The notes: a model not told the origin generated them from the sequence alone. A stretch of DNA of 64,000 nucleotides from Pseudomonas sp. LRP2-20 (GCF_024349685.1 NZ_AP025944.1:1122001-1186000); one strand, 5' to 3'. Numbered from the stretch's first letter, positions 18,967 through 30,275 are shown. A program made the numbers and translations.

Positions 18967-19692
18967 TTGAGCACTGCCGGAAAATCGATCCTGATGGTCG
19001 ACGACGATCAGGAAATTCGTGAACTGCTGCAAACCTACCTGAGCCGCGCCGGCTTCCAGGTCCACGGCGAAGCCGACGGCCAGGGTTTTCGCCGCGCCTT
19101 GGAAAACGCCCACTGCGACCTGGTGATCCTCGACGTCATGCTCCCCGACGAAGACGGCTTCAGCCTGTGCCGCTGGGTGCGCCAGCACCCGCGCCAGTCG
19201 CGGGTACCGATCATCATGCTGACCGCCAGCTCCGATGAAGCCGACCGCGTCATCGGCCTGGAACTGGGGGCCGATGATTACCTGGGCAAGCCGTTCAGCC
19301 CGCGTGAGCTGCAGGCGCGCATCAAGGCCCTGTTGCGCCGCAGCGAGTTCGGCCAGGCCGCGCCAGCCAGTGCCGTGCTGGCCTTCGATGACTGGCGTCT
19401 GGATACCGTCAGCCACCGCCTGTTCCACCGCGATGGTGAAGAGGTGATTCTGTCCGGGGCCGACTTCGCCCTGCTCAAGCTGTTTCTCGATCACCCTCAA
19501 CAGATTCTCGACCGCGACACCATCGGCAACGCCACCCGTGGCCGCGAGCCGATGCCGCTGGACCGCATCGTCGACATGGCGGTCAGCCGCCTGCGCCAGC
19601 GCCTGCGCGACACCGACAAGCCGCCGCGGCTGATCCGCACCGTGCGTGGCAGTGGTTACCTGCTGGCTGCCCATGTCTGCTGCGCTTCCTGA
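18967..19692 (+). CDS. gltR: response regulator of the glucose transport system
   Basis: OmpR-family DNA-binding regulator of 241 residues, the GltR-2 type that controls glucose uptake genes. The receiver domain (about 8-120) has the acidic patch [11 protein letters not shown], phosphorylatable Asp in [13 protein letters not shown] and LTASS; the winged helix (about 145-235) ends [11 protein letters not shown]. The start is a TTG at 18967 giving [14 protein letters not shown]; an ATG at 18994 would cut into the first strand. Its end overlaps gltS by 20 bases. An A-rich motif (GACAACAA) precedes the start. Confidence 0.92.
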   Translation: MSTAGKSILMVDDDQEIRELLQTYLSRAGFQVHGEADGQGFRRALENAHCDLVILDVMLPDEDGFSLCRWVRQHPRQSRVPIIMLTASSDEADRVIGLELGADDYLGKPFSPRELQARIKALLRRSEFGQAAPASAVLAFDDWRLDTVSHRLFHRDGEEVILSGADFALLKLFLDHPQQILDRDTIGNATRGREPMPLDRIVDMAVSRLRQRLRDTDKPPRLIRTVRGSGYLLAAHVCCAS

Positions 19693-21127
19693 GCGACGCT
19701 GGCGCCTGCTGCCGCGCTCGCTGCTGGGGCGCATGCTGCTGCTGACCCTGTTCGTGGTGCTGCTGGCCCAGGGCCTGTCGAGCCTGATCTGGGTTGCCCA
19801 GTTGCGTGCCAGCCAGTTGCAGGGGCTGCGCGCCAGTGCCGGGAGCCTGGCCCATTCCATGAGCGCCAGCGTCAGCTACTTCCGCTCGTTGCCGGTGGCC
19901 TATCGGCCGATGGTGCTCGATCAATTGCGCAGCATGGGTGGCACGCGCTTCTTCGTGTCGCTCAACGACAAGCCGCTGGACATGCCGGTGTTGCCCATCA
20001 CGCCACGCAAGCAGGCGGTGATCGACGTGTTCCAGCAGGTGCTGCACGAACGCCTGGGGGAGCAGATGGAAATCTCCGTCGAATTCGTCGCCCCCGATGA
20101 CCTGCGCATCTTCAACAGCGGCCTGAAGCTCGATGAGCTGCCGCGCTCGTGGGCGCATTACTCGCTGACCCTGGAGCCGCTCAACCCGCCAGTGCTGGTG
20201 ACCCAGATCCGCCTGGACCAGGGCGAGTGGCTGTACATCGCATCCTTGCTGCCCGAGCCTTACACCAGCCTCGAAAGCGAACGCCTGCCGCGCCAGCAGA
20301 TCGGCTTCATTGTCCTCACCACGGCCTTGCTGCTGTTGTTCATCGGCTTGCTGGTGCACTGGCAGAGCTGGCCGCTCAAGCGCCTGGCCCGCGCCGCGCG
20401 TGAGCTGTCATTGGGCGCGGATGTGGCGCCGGTGGCCGAGGGCGGCGGCAGCGAGGTGGTCGAAGTGGGGCGGGCGTTCAACAGCATGCGCGAGCGCATC
20501 AGCCGTTACCTGACCGAGCGTTCCCAGTTGTTCAGCGCCATTTCCCACGACCTGCGCACACCGATCACGCGCTTGCGCCTGCGCGTGGAACTGCTCGAGG
20601 ACGAGCGCCTGCAGGCCAAGTTCAGCCAGGACCTCGACGAGCTGGAGCTGCTGGTCAAAGGGGCACTGCAATGCGTCAAGGACACCGACATCCACGAGAA
20701 CATCGAGCCGATCGACCTCAACCAGGTGCTGGAGATTCTCGCCGAGCCCTATCTGGGTGACGGCCGTATTACCGTCGAAGGGCGAGCCCTGTCGCCGTAC
20801 CCGGGCAAGCCGCTGGCCCTGCGCCGCTGCATCGGCAACCTGATCGACAATGCCATCAAGTATGGCGAGCGGGCACACCTGCGGATCATCGACAATGCCG
20901 AGGGCTTTGTCCTGCAGGTGGATGACCAGGGCCCCGGCGTGCCGCAACAGCAGATGGAGCAGGTGTTCGAGCCGCATTTTCGCCTGGCCGGCAAGCAGCA
21001 GGGCTATGGCCTGGGCCTGGGTATCGCGCGCAACATCGCCCATAGCCATGGCGGCGAAGTGAGCCTGCTCAACCTGCGCGAAGGTGGCTTGCGGGTGACG
21101 CTCTATCTACCAAGAGGCGTGGATTGA
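19673..21127 (+). CDS. gltS: sensor histidine kinase partner of GltR
   Basis: Inner-membrane sensor kinase of 484 residues (start 19673, [10 protein letters not shown], overlapping gltR). It has a membrane helix at about 16-37, a periplasmic domain of about 160 residues, a second helix (IVLTTALLLLFIGLLV), a HAMP linker, an H-box with phospho-acceptor His in FSAISHDLRTPITRLRLRVE, an N-box (CIGNLIDNAIKYG) and G-boxes (DDQGPGVP, GYGLGLGIARNIA). The signal is unknown, but the operon places it in sensing glucose or its oxidation products. The longer frame from 19646 lies wholly within gltR and lacks support. Confidence 0.9.
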   Translation: MSAALPERRWRLLPRSLLGRMLLLTLFVVLLAQGLSSLIWVAQLRASQLQGLRASAGSLAHSMSASVSYFRSLPVAYRPMVLDQLRSMGGTRFFVSLNDKPLDMPVLPITPRKQAVIDVFQQVLHERLGEQMEISVEFVAPDDLRIFNSGLKLDELPRSWAHYSLTLEPLNPPVLVTQIRLDQGEWLYIASLLPEPYTSLESERLPRQQIGFIVLTTALLLLFIGLLVHWQSWPLKRLARAARELSLGADVAPVAEGGGSEVVEVGRAFNSMRERISRYLTERSQLFSAISHDLRTPITRLRLRVELLEDERLQAKFSQDLDELELLVKGALQCVKDTDIHENIEPIDLNQVLEILAEPYLGDGRITVEGRALSPYPGKPLALRRCIGNLIDNAIKYGERAHLRIIDNAEGFVLQVDDQGPGVPQQQMEQVFEPHFRLAGKQQGYGLGLGIARNIAHSHGGEVSLLNLREGGLRVTLYLPRGVD

Positions 21128-21130
21128 TCC

Positions 21131-21150
21131 GTGTCACAGATTGGTGACAC
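21131..21150. promoter_or_regulatory. inverted repeat after gltS
   Basis: GTGTCAC (21131-21137) and GTGACAC (21144-21150) flank six bases, in the 101-base gap between gltS and the AGE-family gene. It could be an operator; there is no T run to make it a terminator. Confidence 0.35.
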
Positions 21151-21228
21151 ATCCGTCCCCCTTCGTGACATACCAGTCAGGACGGCTGGCTAGACTTCAC
21201 CGACGACACGCAAGGAACGCGCTGGCCC

Positions 21229-22479
21229 ATGAATACTCCTGATCTGGCCCCCGGCAGTTGGCTGGGTTCAACCGTACATGCCGCCTGGCTGCAGGCTGAA
21301 GGGCAACGCCTGCTGGCGTTTGCCAGGGCTTCGCAGTTGCCTGAGGGCTTCGGCTGCCTCGATGCACAAGGTTGCCTGCCGTCCGCTGCTGGCAGCGAAA
21401 CCCTGCAGACCACGCGCATGACCCACAGCTTCGCCCTGGCTCATCTTCAGGGTGTGCCCGGCTGCCTGCCATTGGTCGAGCATGGCGTCAGCGCCCTGCG
21501 CGGTGCCTTGCACGATGCTCGCCACGGCGGCTGGTTCGCTCACCCGCCAGGGCAGGGCGACAGCGCCAAGGCTGCCTACCTGCATGCCTTCGTCGCGTTG
21601 GCCGCAAGCTCTGCGGTGGTCGCGGGTGCCATGGGTGCTCAGGGCTTGCTGGTGGATGCCATCCATACCCTCGAAGCGCGGTTCTGGAGCGAGGAGCAGG
21701 GCGCCCTGCGCGAGTCGTTTTCCAGCGACTGGCAGCAGGCGCAGGCCTATCGCGGGGCCAACAGCAACATGCACGCCACCGAGGCATTCCTGGCGCTGGC
21801 CGATGTCACCGGCGATACGCTGTGGCTCGATCGCGCCCTGCGTATCGCCCAGCGCATCATCCACACCCATGCCGCCGCCAACGGCTTTCGGGTGGTCGAG
21901 CATTTCGACGCGCACTGGCAGCCGCTGCCGCACTACAACCGCGAGGATCCCGCCAACCACTTTCGGCCTTATGGCACCACGCCTGGCCATGCATTCGAAT
22001 GGGCGCGGCTGCTGCTGCATCTGGAAGCGGCTCGCGATCTGGCCGGGCTGCATGCACCGGACTGGTTGCTGGGCTGTGCCCGTGGCCTGTTCGACAGCGC
22101 CTGCCGTGATGCCTGGAACGTCGATGGCAGCAAGGGCATCGTCTACACCCTGGACTGGGACAACCGCCCGGTGGTGCGCGAGCGCCTGCACTGGGTGCAT
22201 GCCGAAGCCTGCGCCAGTGCGGCAGCCCTGCTGCGCCGTACCGGCGAGGCGCAGTATGAGCGCTGGTACCGCTGCTTCTGGGATTTCATCGACTGCCATT
22301 TCATCGACCGAGCGGCCGGCAGCTGGCATCACGAACTTGACCCGGGCAACCGGCCTGCCGCGACCATCTGGGCGGGCAAGCCGGACCTCTATCACGCCTA
22401 TCAGGCGGTACTGTTGCCGGGGTTGCCGTTGGCGCCGAGCCTGGCAACTGCCGTTTCAGGTCATGTAACCAAACGATGA
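21229..22479 (+). CDS. AGE-family sugar epimerase/isomerase (mannose isomerase-like)
   Basis: Predicted cytoplasmic (alpha/alpha)6-barrel enzyme of the N-acylglucosamine 2-epimerase family, 416 residues. Family hallmarks are the histidine and glutamate motifs NSNMHATEAFLAL (about 178), PGHAFEWARLLLHLE (about 250) and WVHAEACASAAALL (about 323). Members with this architecture include D-mannose isomerase and YihS-type aldose-ketose isomerases, which act on free sugars. Placed between the glucose two-component system and gtsA, it may interconvert mannose, fructose or glucose before phosphorylation (inference). No signal peptide. The exact substrate is undecided. Confidence 0.85.
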   Translation: MNTPDLAPGSWLGSTVHAAWLQAEGQRLLAFARASQLPEGFGCLDAQGCLPSAAGSETLQTTRMTHSFALAHLQGVPGCLPLVEHGVSALRGALHDARHGGWFAHPPGQGDSAKAAYLHAFVALAASSAVVAGAMGAQGLLVDAIHTLEARFWSEEQGALRESFSSDWQQAQAYRGANSNMHATEAFLALADVTGDTLWLDRALRIAQRIIHTHAAANGFRVVEHFDAHWQPLPHYNREDPANHFRPYGTTPGHAFEWARLLLHLEAARDLAGLHAPDWLLGCARGLFDSACRDAWNVDGSKGIVYTLDWDNRPVVRERLHWVHAEACASAAALLRRTGEAQYERWYRCFWDFIDCHFIDRAAGSWHHELDPGNRPAATIWAGKPDLYHAYQAVLLPGLPLAPSLATAVSGHVTKR

Positions 22480-22562
22480 CATTCGCGCATCGCTTCGTTA
22501 CCTGGCGAAGCGGGCACGCTGATTAGACTCCATGCAATGCAAGCGACCGACTTGCCCGGCAT

Positions 22563-22570
22563 AACAACAA
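22563..22570 (+). promoter_or_regulatory. Crc/Hfq-type A-rich motif before gtsA
   Basis: AACAACAA fits the AAYAAYAA catabolite-activity motif bound by Hfq with Crc in Pseudomonas, and sits immediately before the GAAAGG ribosome site of gtsA. It predicts translational repression of glucose uptake when preferred carbon sources are present. Confidence 0.6.
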
Positions 22571-22583
22571 GAAAGGTATTCCG

Positions 22584-23870
22584 ATGACTTCGACTCTCCG
22601 CCTCGCCGCCGCGATCTCCCTCGCCTCGCTCTTGCCGCTCAGTGTCTGCGCCGCCGAATCCAAAGGCAGCGTCGAAGTGGTGCACTGGTGGACCTCCGGT
22701 GGTGAAAAAGCTGCTGTGGATGTGCTCAAGGATCAGGTCGAGAAGGATGGCTTCACCTGGAAGGACGGCGCTGTCGCCGGTGGCGGTGGTGCTACGGCCA
22801 TGACCGTGCTCAAGAGCCGCGCAGTGGCGGGCAATCCGCCGGGCGTCGCGCAGATCAAGGGGCCGGACATCCAGGACTGGGCTGCCACCGGCCTGCTCGA
22901 TACCAATGTGCTCAAGGACGTTGCCAAGGACGAAAAGTGGGACTCGCTGCTCGACAAGAAGGTCGCCGACACCGTTAAGTACGACGGTGACTATGTCGCC
23001 GTACCGGTCAACATCCACCGCATCAACTGGCTGTGGATCAATCCGGAGGTCTTCAAGAAGGCTGGCATCGACAAGGCGCCGACCACCCTCGACGAATTCT
23101 ACGCCGCGGCCGACAAGCTCAAGGCCGCCGGTTTCATCCCGCTCGCCCACGGCGGCCAGCCCTGGCAGGACAGCACGGTGTTCGAAAGCGTGGTGCTGGC
23201 TGTGATGGGGTCAGAGGGCTACAAGAAAGCCATGGTCGACCTGGACGAATCGGCGCTGACCGGGCCCGAGATGGTCAAGGCGCTCACCGAGCTGAAGAAG
23301 GTCGCCACCTACATGGACCCGGACGGCAAGGGCCAGGACTGGAACCTGGAGGCGGCCAAGGTCATCAACGGCAAGGCCGGCATGCAGATCATGGGTGACT
23401 GGGCCAAGAGCGAGTGGACGCTGGCCAAGAAGACCGCCGGCAAGGACTACCAGTGCGTGCCGTTCCCCGGCACTGAAAAGGCGTTCCTCTACAACATCGA
23501 CTCGCTGGTGGTGTTCAAGCAGAACGACAAGGGCACAGCTGCCGGCCAGCAGGACATCGCTCGCAAGGTGCTTGGCGATAACTTCCAGAAGGTCTTCAGC
23601 ATCAACAAGGGCTCGATCCCGGTGCGCAACGACATGCTCGCCGACATGGGCAAGTACGGTTTCGATGCCTGCGCCCAGACCTCCGCCAAGGACTTCCTCG
23701 CCGACGCCAAGAGCGGCGGCCTGCAGCCGAGCATGGCGCACAACATGGCCACCACGCTGGCCGTGCAAGGCGCATTCTTCGATGTGGTGACCAACTACAT
23801 CAACGACCCCAAGGCCGACCCGGCCGATGCGGCGAAGAAGCTGGCGGCGGCGATCAAGGCTGCCAAGTAG
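22584..23870 (+). CDS. gtsA: glucose/mannose ABC transporter, periplasmic binding protein
   Basis: Periplasmic solute-binding protein (family 1) that delivers glucose to the GtsBC permease. It has 428 residues with a signal peptide ([26 protein letters not shown]), then the mature start with [26 protein letters not shown] precedes the ATG. A REP pair separates it from gtsB, as often seen after binding-protein genes that must be made in excess over the membrane parts. Confidence 0.96.
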   Translation: MTSTLRLAAAISLASLLPLSVCAAESKGSVEVVHWWTSGGEKAAVDVLKDQVEKDGFTWKDGAVAGGGGATAMTVLKSRAVAGNPPGVAQIKGPDIQDWAATGLLDTNVLKDVAKDEKWDSLLDKKVADTVKYDGDYVAVPVNIHRINWLWINPEVFKKAGIDKAPTTLDEFYAAADKLKAAGFIPLAHGGQPWQDSTVFESVVLAVMGSEGYKKAMVDLDESALTGPEMVKALTELKKVATYMDPDGKGQDWNLEAAKVINGKAGMQIMGDWAKSEWTLAKKTAGKDYQCVPFPGTEKAFLYNIDSLVVFKQNDKGTAAGQQDIARKVLGDNFQKVFSINKGSIPVRNDMLADMGKYGFDACAQTSAKDFLADAKSGGLQPSMAHNMATTLAVQGAFFDVVTNYINDPKADPADAAKKLAAAIKAAK

Positions 23871-23892
23871 CCATCTCGAGGCTGGCGAAATC

Positions 23893-23982
23893 CCTGTGGG
23901 AGCGGGTCTACCCGCGAAGAGCACATCGCGGTGCCGGGCACCGGCTATGCCGGTGTTCGCGGGTAAACCCGCTCCCACAGGT
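23893..23982. repeat. REP pair between gtsA and gtsB
   Basis: CCTGTGGGAGCGGGTCTACC and an inverted partner ending GCTCCCACAGG form a hairpin 22 bases after the gtsA stop, inside the gts operon. Confidence 0.88.
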
Positions 23983-24011
23983 GATGTGTTGACTCTAACC
24001 TGGTGGCTAAC

Positions 24012-24920
24012 ATGACTACACTGACCGCCCAATTGCGGGTCTCCCCCCTGGACGCGCTGCAGCGCTGGCTTCCGAAGCTGGTACTGGCGCCAAGCATGTT
24101 CATCGTCCTGGTGGGCTTCTATGGCTACATCCTCTGGACCTTCGTCCTGTCCTTCACCACCTCGACCTTCCTGCCGACCTACAAGTGGGCCGGCCTGGCG
24201 CAATACGCCCGGCTGTTCGACAACGACCGCTGGTGGGTGGCGAGCAAGAACCTGATGCTGTTCGGCGGCCTGTTCATCGCCATCAGCCTGGCCATTGGTG
24301 TGCTGCTGGCGGTGCTGCTGGACCAGCGCATCCGCCGCGAAGGCTTCATCCGCACCATTTACCTGTACCCCATGGCGCTGTCGATGATCGTCACCGGCAC
24401 CGCCTGGAAATGGCTGCTCAACCCCGGCATGGGTCTGGACAAGCTGCTGCGCGACTGGGGCTGGGAGGGCTTTCGCCTGGACTGGCTGATCGACCCTGAC
24501 CGGGTGGTGTACTGCCTGGTGATCGCCGCCGTGTGGCAGGCCTCGGGCTTCATCATGGCGATGTTCCTCGCCGGCTTGCGTGGTGTCGACCAATCGATCA
24601 TCCGTGCCGCGCAAATCGACGGTGCCAGCCTGCCGCGCATCTACTGGACCGTGGTGCTGCCCAGCCTGCGGCCGGTGTTCTTCAGCTCGCTGATGATCCT
24701 GGCGCACATTGCCATCAAGAGCTTTGACCTGGTGGCGGCGATGACTGCCGGCGGCCCGGGCTACTCCTCCGACCTGCCGGCGATGTTCATGTACTCCTTC
24801 ACCTTCAGCCGCGGCCAGATGGGCATGGGCTCGGCCAGCGCCATCCTCATGCTCGGGGCGATCCTGGCGATCCTCGTGCCGTACCTGTACTCGGAGCTGC
24901 GGAGCAAGCGCCATGCATAG
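24012..24920 (+). CDS. gtsB: glucose ABC transporter permease, first subunit
   Basis: Inner-membrane permease of 302 residues with six predicted helices and the cytoplasmic EAA loop (IRAAQIDGASLPRIYWTVVLP) that contacts the ATPase; MalF-like class. The start at 24012 is preferred, with GGTGG eight bases upstream; a GTG at 24003 in frame would add three residues. It overlaps gtsC by eight bases. Confidence 0.95.
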   Translation: MTTLTAQLRVSPLDALQRWLPKLVLAPSMFIVLVGFYGYILWTFVLSFTTSTFLPTYKWAGLAQYARLFDNDRWWVASKNLMLFGGLFIAISLAIGVLLAVLLDQRIRREGFIRTIYLYPMALSMIVTGTAWKWLLNPGMGLDKLLRDWGWEGFRLDWLIDPDRVVYCLVIAAVWQASGFIMAMFLAGLRGVDQSIIRAAQIDGASLPRIYWTVVLPSLRPVFFSSLMILAHIAIKSFDLVAAMTAGGPGYSSDLPAMFMYSFTFSRGQMGMGSASAILMLGAILAILVPYLYSELRSKRHA

Positions 24921-25758
24921 TCCAACTGACAGACCGGCACTGAGCCTCAGCCGGGTCGCCATCCATGCCGTGCTGCTGTTCGCCGTCCTGCTGTATCTGG
25001 TGCCCCTGGTGGTGATGCTGCTGACCAGCTTCAAGTCCCCGGAAGACATCAGCACCGGCAACCTGCTGAGCTGGCCAACCGTGGTCACCGGCATCGGCTG
25101 GGTCAAGGCCTGGGGCACGGTCAGCGGCTACTTCTGGAACTCGATCATGATCACCGTGCCTGCGGTGCTGATCTCCACCGCCATCGGTGCGCTTAACGGC
25201 TACGTGCTGTCGATGTGGCGCTTCCGCGGCTCGCAACTGTTCTTCGGCCTGCTGCTGTTCGGTTGCTTCCTGCCGTTCCAGACCGTGCTGCTGCCGGCGT
25301 CGTTCACCCTCGGCAAGCTGGGCCTGGCCAGCACCACCAGCGGCCTGGTGCTGGTGCACGTGGTCTACGGCCTGGCCTTCACCACGCTGTTCTTCCGCAA
25401 CTTCTACGTGAGCATTCCCGATGCCCTGGTCAAGGCCGCGCGCCTGGATGGCGCCGGCTTCTTCACCATCTTCCGCCGCATCATCCTGCCGATGTCGACA
25501 CCGATCATCATGGTCTGCCTGATCTGGCAGTTCACCCAGATCTGGAACGACTTCCTGTTTGGCGTGGTGTTCTCCAGCGGCGACTCGCAACCGATCACCG
25601 TGGCCCTGAACAACCTGGTCAACACCAGCACCGGGGCCAAGGAATACAACGTCGACATGGCGGCGGCGATGATCGCCGGCCTGCCAACCCTGCTGGTCTA
25701 CGTGGTGGCAGGCAAATATTTCGTCCGCGGGCTCACGGCCGGTGCGGTCAAGGGGTAA
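24913..25758 (+). CDS. gtsC: glucose ABC transporter permease, second subunit
   Basis: MalG-like permease of 281 residues with six helices and an EAA loop containing VKAARLDGAGFFTIFRRI. It forms the membrane channel with GtsB. Its start overlaps the gtsB end, and gtsD begins three bases after its stop, so the three are translationally linked. Confidence 0.95.
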   Translation: MHSPTDRPALSLSRVAIHAVLLFAVLLYLVPLVVMLLTSFKSPEDISTGNLLSWPTVVTGIGWVKAWGTVSGYFWNSIMITVPAVLISTAIGALNGYVLSMWRFRGSQLFFGLLLFGCFLPFQTVLLPASFTLGKLGLASTTSGLVLVHVVYGLAFTTLFFRNFYVSIPDALVKAARLDGAGFFTIFRRIILPMSTPIIMVCLIWQFTQIWNDFLFGVVFSSGDSQPITVALNNLVNTSTGAKEYNVDMAAAMIAGLPTLLVYVVAGKYFVRGLTAGAVKG

Positions 25759-25761
25759 GTC

Positions 25762-26916
<1,155 letters not shown>

Positions 26917-26957
26917 TTCGTCTACACCACCAATAAGAAAAAAGAGGACGCAAAGGG

Positions 26958-28301
26958 ATGGAACAGCGCAATCGCATCAGGACCTTGGGTTCACTGGCCC
27001 TGCTCGCCGTGGTTGGCAGCAGCGGCGTGCAGGCTGCCGAGGCATTTTCCAGCGAATCGAAATGGATGACCGGCGACTGGGGCGGCACCCGCACCGAGCT
27101 GCTGGACAAAGGCTATGACTTCACCCTCGACTACGTCGGCGAGGTCGCCGGTAACCTGCATGGCGGCTACAACGACGACAAGACTGCACGCTACAGTGAC
27201 CAGTTCGCCCTCGGTGCGCACCTGGACCTGCAGAAGATCCTCGGTTGGCACGATGCCGAGTTCAAGCTGGCGATTACCGAGCGCAGTGGCCGCAACCTGT
27301 CCAACGACCGCATCAGTGACCCGCGCGCCGGGCAGTTCAGTTCGGTGCAGGAAGTGTGGGGCCGCGGCCAGACCTGGCGCCTGACGCAGATGTGGGTCAA
27401 GCAGAAGTACTTCGACGGTGCGCTGGACGTGAAAGTCGGCCGTTTCGGTGAGGGCGAGGACTTCAACAGCTTCCCCTGCGACTTCCAGAACCTGGCTTTC
27501 TGCGGCTCGCAGGTGGGCAACTGGGTCGGCGGCATCTGGTATAACTGGCCGGTCAGCCAGTGGGCGCTGCGGGTCAAGTACAACATCACCCCGGAGTTCT
27601 TCGTCCAGGTCGGAGCCTACGAGCAGAACCCGTCGAACCTGGAGACCGGCAATGGCTTCAAGCTCAGCGGCAGCGGCACCAAGGGCGCGATCCTGCCGGT
27701 GGAGATGGTCTGGTCGCCCAAGGTCAATGACCTGCCGGGTGAGTACCGCCTGGGTTATTACTACAGCACGGCCAAGGCCGATGATGTGTTCGAAGACCTC
27801 AACGGCAACCCGCAGGCGCTCACCGGCGAGGCCTTCAAGTCGCACTCGAGCAAGCACGGCTGGTGGGTGGTGGCGCAGCAGCAGGTTACCGCCCATGGCG
27901 GCGACATCAATCGCGGCCTGAGCCTGTTCGCCAACTTCACCGTGCACGACAAAGCCACCAACGTGGTCGACAACTACCAGCAGGTCGGCCTGGTCTACAA
28001 AGGCGCCTTCGATGCCCGGCCCAAGGACGACATCGGCTTTGGCGTAGCCCGCATCCACGTGAACGATGACGTGAAGAAGCGCGCCGAGTTGCTCAATGCC
28101 CAGAGCGGCATCGACGACTACGACAACCCGGGCTTCGTGCCGCTGCAACGCACCGAGTACAACGCCGAGCTCTACTACGGCTTCCACGTCACCAACTGGC
28201 TGACCGTGCGGCCCAACCTGCAGTACATCAAGAGCCCGGGCGGTGTGGATGAAGTGGACAACGCGCTGGTCGCAGGTTTGAAGATTCAGTCGTCTTTCTG
28301 A
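26958..28301 (+). CDS. oprB: carbohydrate-selective outer-membrane porin
   Basis: Glucose-selective porin of the OprB family. The 447-residue precursor has a signal peptide (MEQRNRIRTLGSLALLAVV, cleavage near VQAAEA), then WMTGDWGGTRTELLDKGYDF, which is the family N-terminal signature, and an amphipathic beta barrel ending LVAGLKIQSSF with a terminal phenylalanine for barrel assembly. It is 41 bases after gtsD and completes the uptake route. The leader has an A-rich stretch (AATAAGAA at 26932-26939) that may be a weaker Hfq/Crc site. Confidence 0.95.
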   Translation: MEQRNRIRTLGSLALLAVVGSSGVQAAEAFSSESKWMTGDWGGTRTELLDKGYDFTLDYVGEVAGNLHGGYNDDKTARYSDQFALGAHLDLQKILGWHDAEFKLAITERSGRNLSNDRISDPRAGQFSSVQEVWGRGQTWRLTQMWVKQKYFDGALDVKVGRFGEGEDFNSFPCDFQNLAFCGSQVGNWVGGIWYNWPVSQWALRVKYNITPEFFVQVGAYEQNPSNLETGNGFKLSGSGTKGAILPVEMVWSPKVNDLPGEYRLGYYYSTAKADDVFEDLNGNPQALTGEAFKSHSSKHGWWVVAQQQVTAHGGDINRGLSLFANFTVHDKATNVVDNYQQVGLVYKGAFDARPKDDIGFGVARIHVNDDVKKRAELLNAQSGIDDYDNPGFVPLQRTEYNAELYYGFHVTNWLTVRPNLQYIKSPGGVDEVDNALVAGLKIQSSF

Positions 28302-28398
28302 GCCTACTTGTTGTAAATTTACGCCAATCCAAATTCGGCTCCCGGCACCCACTGGCTTGCAGTGGCTGTCGGGGCTGGGCCGAGACAGCGCTATCTCA

Positions 28399-28406
28399 AA
28401 CAACAA
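28399..28406 (+). promoter_or_regulatory. Crc/Hfq-type A-rich motif before the mutarotase gene
   Basis: AACAACAA, the same motif as at gtsA, lies 13 bases before the ATG at 28419 and just upstream of the ribosome site. Confidence 0.5.
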
Positions 28407-28418
28407 GAGCTTGGAACC

Positions 28419-29273
28419 ATGCCTGAACATCCGCTACATCGCTTCTTTTCCTCGCAGCGGCCCCGGCCGACATTCGAGTGGGAGCGTTACCAGCAGCGCG
28501 ATGTGCTGATCATTGACCATCCCCGTTGCCAGGCGGTGTTCAGCCGCCAGGGCGCGCAACTGCTGCACTTTCAGCCGGCGGGGGAACGGCCTTGGCTGTG
28601 GTGCGCCGAGCAATGGCCGCAAGTGGGCGCCATTCGCGGAGGTGTGCCGGTGTGCTGGCCCTGGTATGGTCGCCATCCCAGTGAAGACCTGTGGCCCGCC
28701 CATGGTTGGGCGCGCTTGCTGGACTGGAAGCTGGTGGACAGCCGCGAAGACGAGGAGGGTGTGAGCCTGAAGTGGCGGCTGGACCTGTGCGACTGGCAGG
28801 TTGACCTGCACGCCAGGCTAGGCAGCCGCATGGAATTGAGCCTGAGCACCGAGCACCAGGACAGCGAGCCCTGCCAGCTGAGCCATGCGCTGCTGGCTTA
28901 CTGGCGTATCAGTGACGTGTCCGAGATAGCGCTGTCCGGGCTTGAGGATATCGAAGGCTATGACCGCCTGAGCCGTCAGGCCTGCCGTGAAGACGGTGCG
29001 CTCAAGCTCAAGGGTGGCTGCCAGAAGGTCTACCCGGGCACGCCACGGGTGCAGTTGCAGGACCCGGCCTGGGAGCGGGAATTGTGCATCGACACTGGCG
29101 ACAGCGACGACACCGTCGTCTGGCATCCGGGCAATCGGCCGCTGATGGGCGTCAGCGGCCGTGAATGCCAGGGTTTCGTCTGCGTCGAGGCGGCCAGTGG
29201 CAGTGGCCAGGGCCTGAGCCTGGCGCCGGGGCAGCGTGCGCACCTGCGGCTGCAGGCGCACCGGCTCAGTTGA
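28419..29273 (+). CDS. D-hexose-6-phosphate mutarotase (YeaD-like)
   Basis: Aldose-1-epimerase family enzyme of 284 residues expected to interconvert the alpha and beta forms of glucose 6-phosphate, feeding Zwf, which uses the beta form. Family signs are [14 protein letters not shown] (about 86), [11 protein letters not shown] (about 104) and the glutamate near LPGQ-type end (here [12 protein letters not shown]). The start at 28419 ([10 protein letters not shown]) is preferred over 28362, which lies in noncoding-looking leader. Its last eight bases overlap the convergent hexR end. Confidence 0.87.
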   Translation: MPEHPLHRFFSSQRPRPTFEWERYQQRDVLIIDHPRCQAVFSRQGAQLLHFQPAGERPWLWCAEQWPQVGAIRGGVPVCWPWYGRHPSEDLWPAHGWARLLDWKLVDSREDEEGVSLKWRLDLCDWQVDLHARLGSRMELSLSTEHQDSEPCQLSHALLAYWRISDVSEIALSGLEDIEGYDRLSRQACREDGALKLKGGCQKVYPGTPRVQLQDPAWERELCIDTGDSDDTVVWHPGNRPLMGVSGRECQGFVCVEAASGSGQGLSLAPGQRAHLRLQAHRLS

Positions 29274-30138
29274 GCTCGTCGTCCTCGATCGGGTAGCGAC
29301 TGGCGTTGAGGCTTTCCTTGATCTTGCGCAGGTGCGGCTGGAAGTCCACGCCACGGCGCAGGGTCATGCCGGTGGCCAGTACGTCGAGCACGGTCAGCTG
29401 GATGATCCGCGAAGTCATCGGCATGTAGATGTCGGTGTCTTCCGGCAGCGGGATGTGCAGGCTCAGGCTGCAGGCCTGGGCCAACGGCGAACCGGCTGCG
29501 GTCAGGCCGAGCACCGAGGCACCGTTTTCCCGGGCCAGGCGCGCCACTTCGACCAGTTCGCGGGTGCGGCCGGTGTAGGAAATGATCACGAACAGGTCAC
29601 CGGTGTGTGCCACCGAGGCCAGCATGCGCTGCATCAGCACGTCGGCATGGGCCGACACCGCGAGGTTGAAGCGGAAGAACTTGTGCTGGGCATCAAGGGC
29701 TACCGGGGCCGAGGCGCCGAGGCCGAAGAAGTGGATCTGCCGGGCCTGGATCATCATGTCCACGGCGCGGCTGACCTGTTGCGGGTCGAGTTGCTGGCAG
29801 GCGCTGTCGAGCGAGGCGATGGCGCTGCCGAAGATTTTCTGGGTGTAGGCTGCCGGGTCGTCGTCGGCTTCCACCGCGCGGCTGACGTAAGCGGCGCCGC
29901 TGGCCAGGCTCTGCGCCAGCTGCAGCTTGAGTTCCGGGTAGCCGCTGACGCCGAACGAACGGCAGAAGCGGTTGACGGTCGGTTCGCTGACCTTGGCTGC
30001 CTGGGCCAACGCGGCGATGCTGAAGCGGGTGGCTTGTTGCGGGTTGAGCAGGATGACTTCGGCGACTTTGCGTTCGGCCTTGTTCAGCTCGTCGAGGCGT
30101 CCCTGGATCTGTTCCAGGAGGTTTCGCACGCGGTCCAT
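29266..30138 (-). CDS. hexR: HexR, RpiR-family repressor of glucose catabolism
   Basis: Repressor of zwf-pgl-eda, edd-glk and gap that lets go of DNA when it binds 2-keto-3-deoxy-6-phosphogluconate. The 290-residue protein has an N-terminal RpiR helix-turn-helix ([20 protein letters not shown], about 38-57) and a C-terminal SIS sugar-phosphate domain ([29 protein letters not shown]). The start is the ATG at 30138 with AAGGA upstream; a frame to 30195 begins in unrelated sequence. Divergent from zwf. Confidence 0.95.
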   Translation of the reverse strand: MDRVRNLLEQIQGRLDELNKAERKVAEVILLNPQQATRFSIAALAQAAKVSEPTVNRFCRSFGVSGYPELKLQLAQSLASGAAYVSRAVEADDDPAAYTQKIFGSAIASLDSACQQLDPQQVSRAVDMMIQARQIHFFGLGASAPVALDAQHKFFRFNLAVSAHADVLMQRMLASVAHTGDLFVIISYTGRTRELVEVARLARENGASVLGLTAAGSPLAQACSLSLHIPLPEDTDIYMPMTSRIIQLTVLDVLATGMTLRRGVDFQPHLRKIKESLNASRYPIEDDELN

Positions 30139-30258
30139 GGGTGTGTCCTTGGGTCGGGAAGACAGCCGGCTGTGGGAGCAGCAGGCTTTTTGCACGGTCG
30201 TCTATCGTACTGTCGGTGCGGTTGACGTACCACTTGTCTGTAACGCTTGTGTGTAATG

Positions 30259-30275
30259 TTGTGGTTTTTACTACA
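30259..30275. promoter_or_regulatory. candidate HexR operator upstream of zwf
   Basis: TTGTGGTTTTTACTACA contains imperfect half-sites TGTGGT and ACTACA in the hexR-zwf gap. It fits the HexR pattern less well than the gap and edd sites but is the right place for it. Confidence 0.55.
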
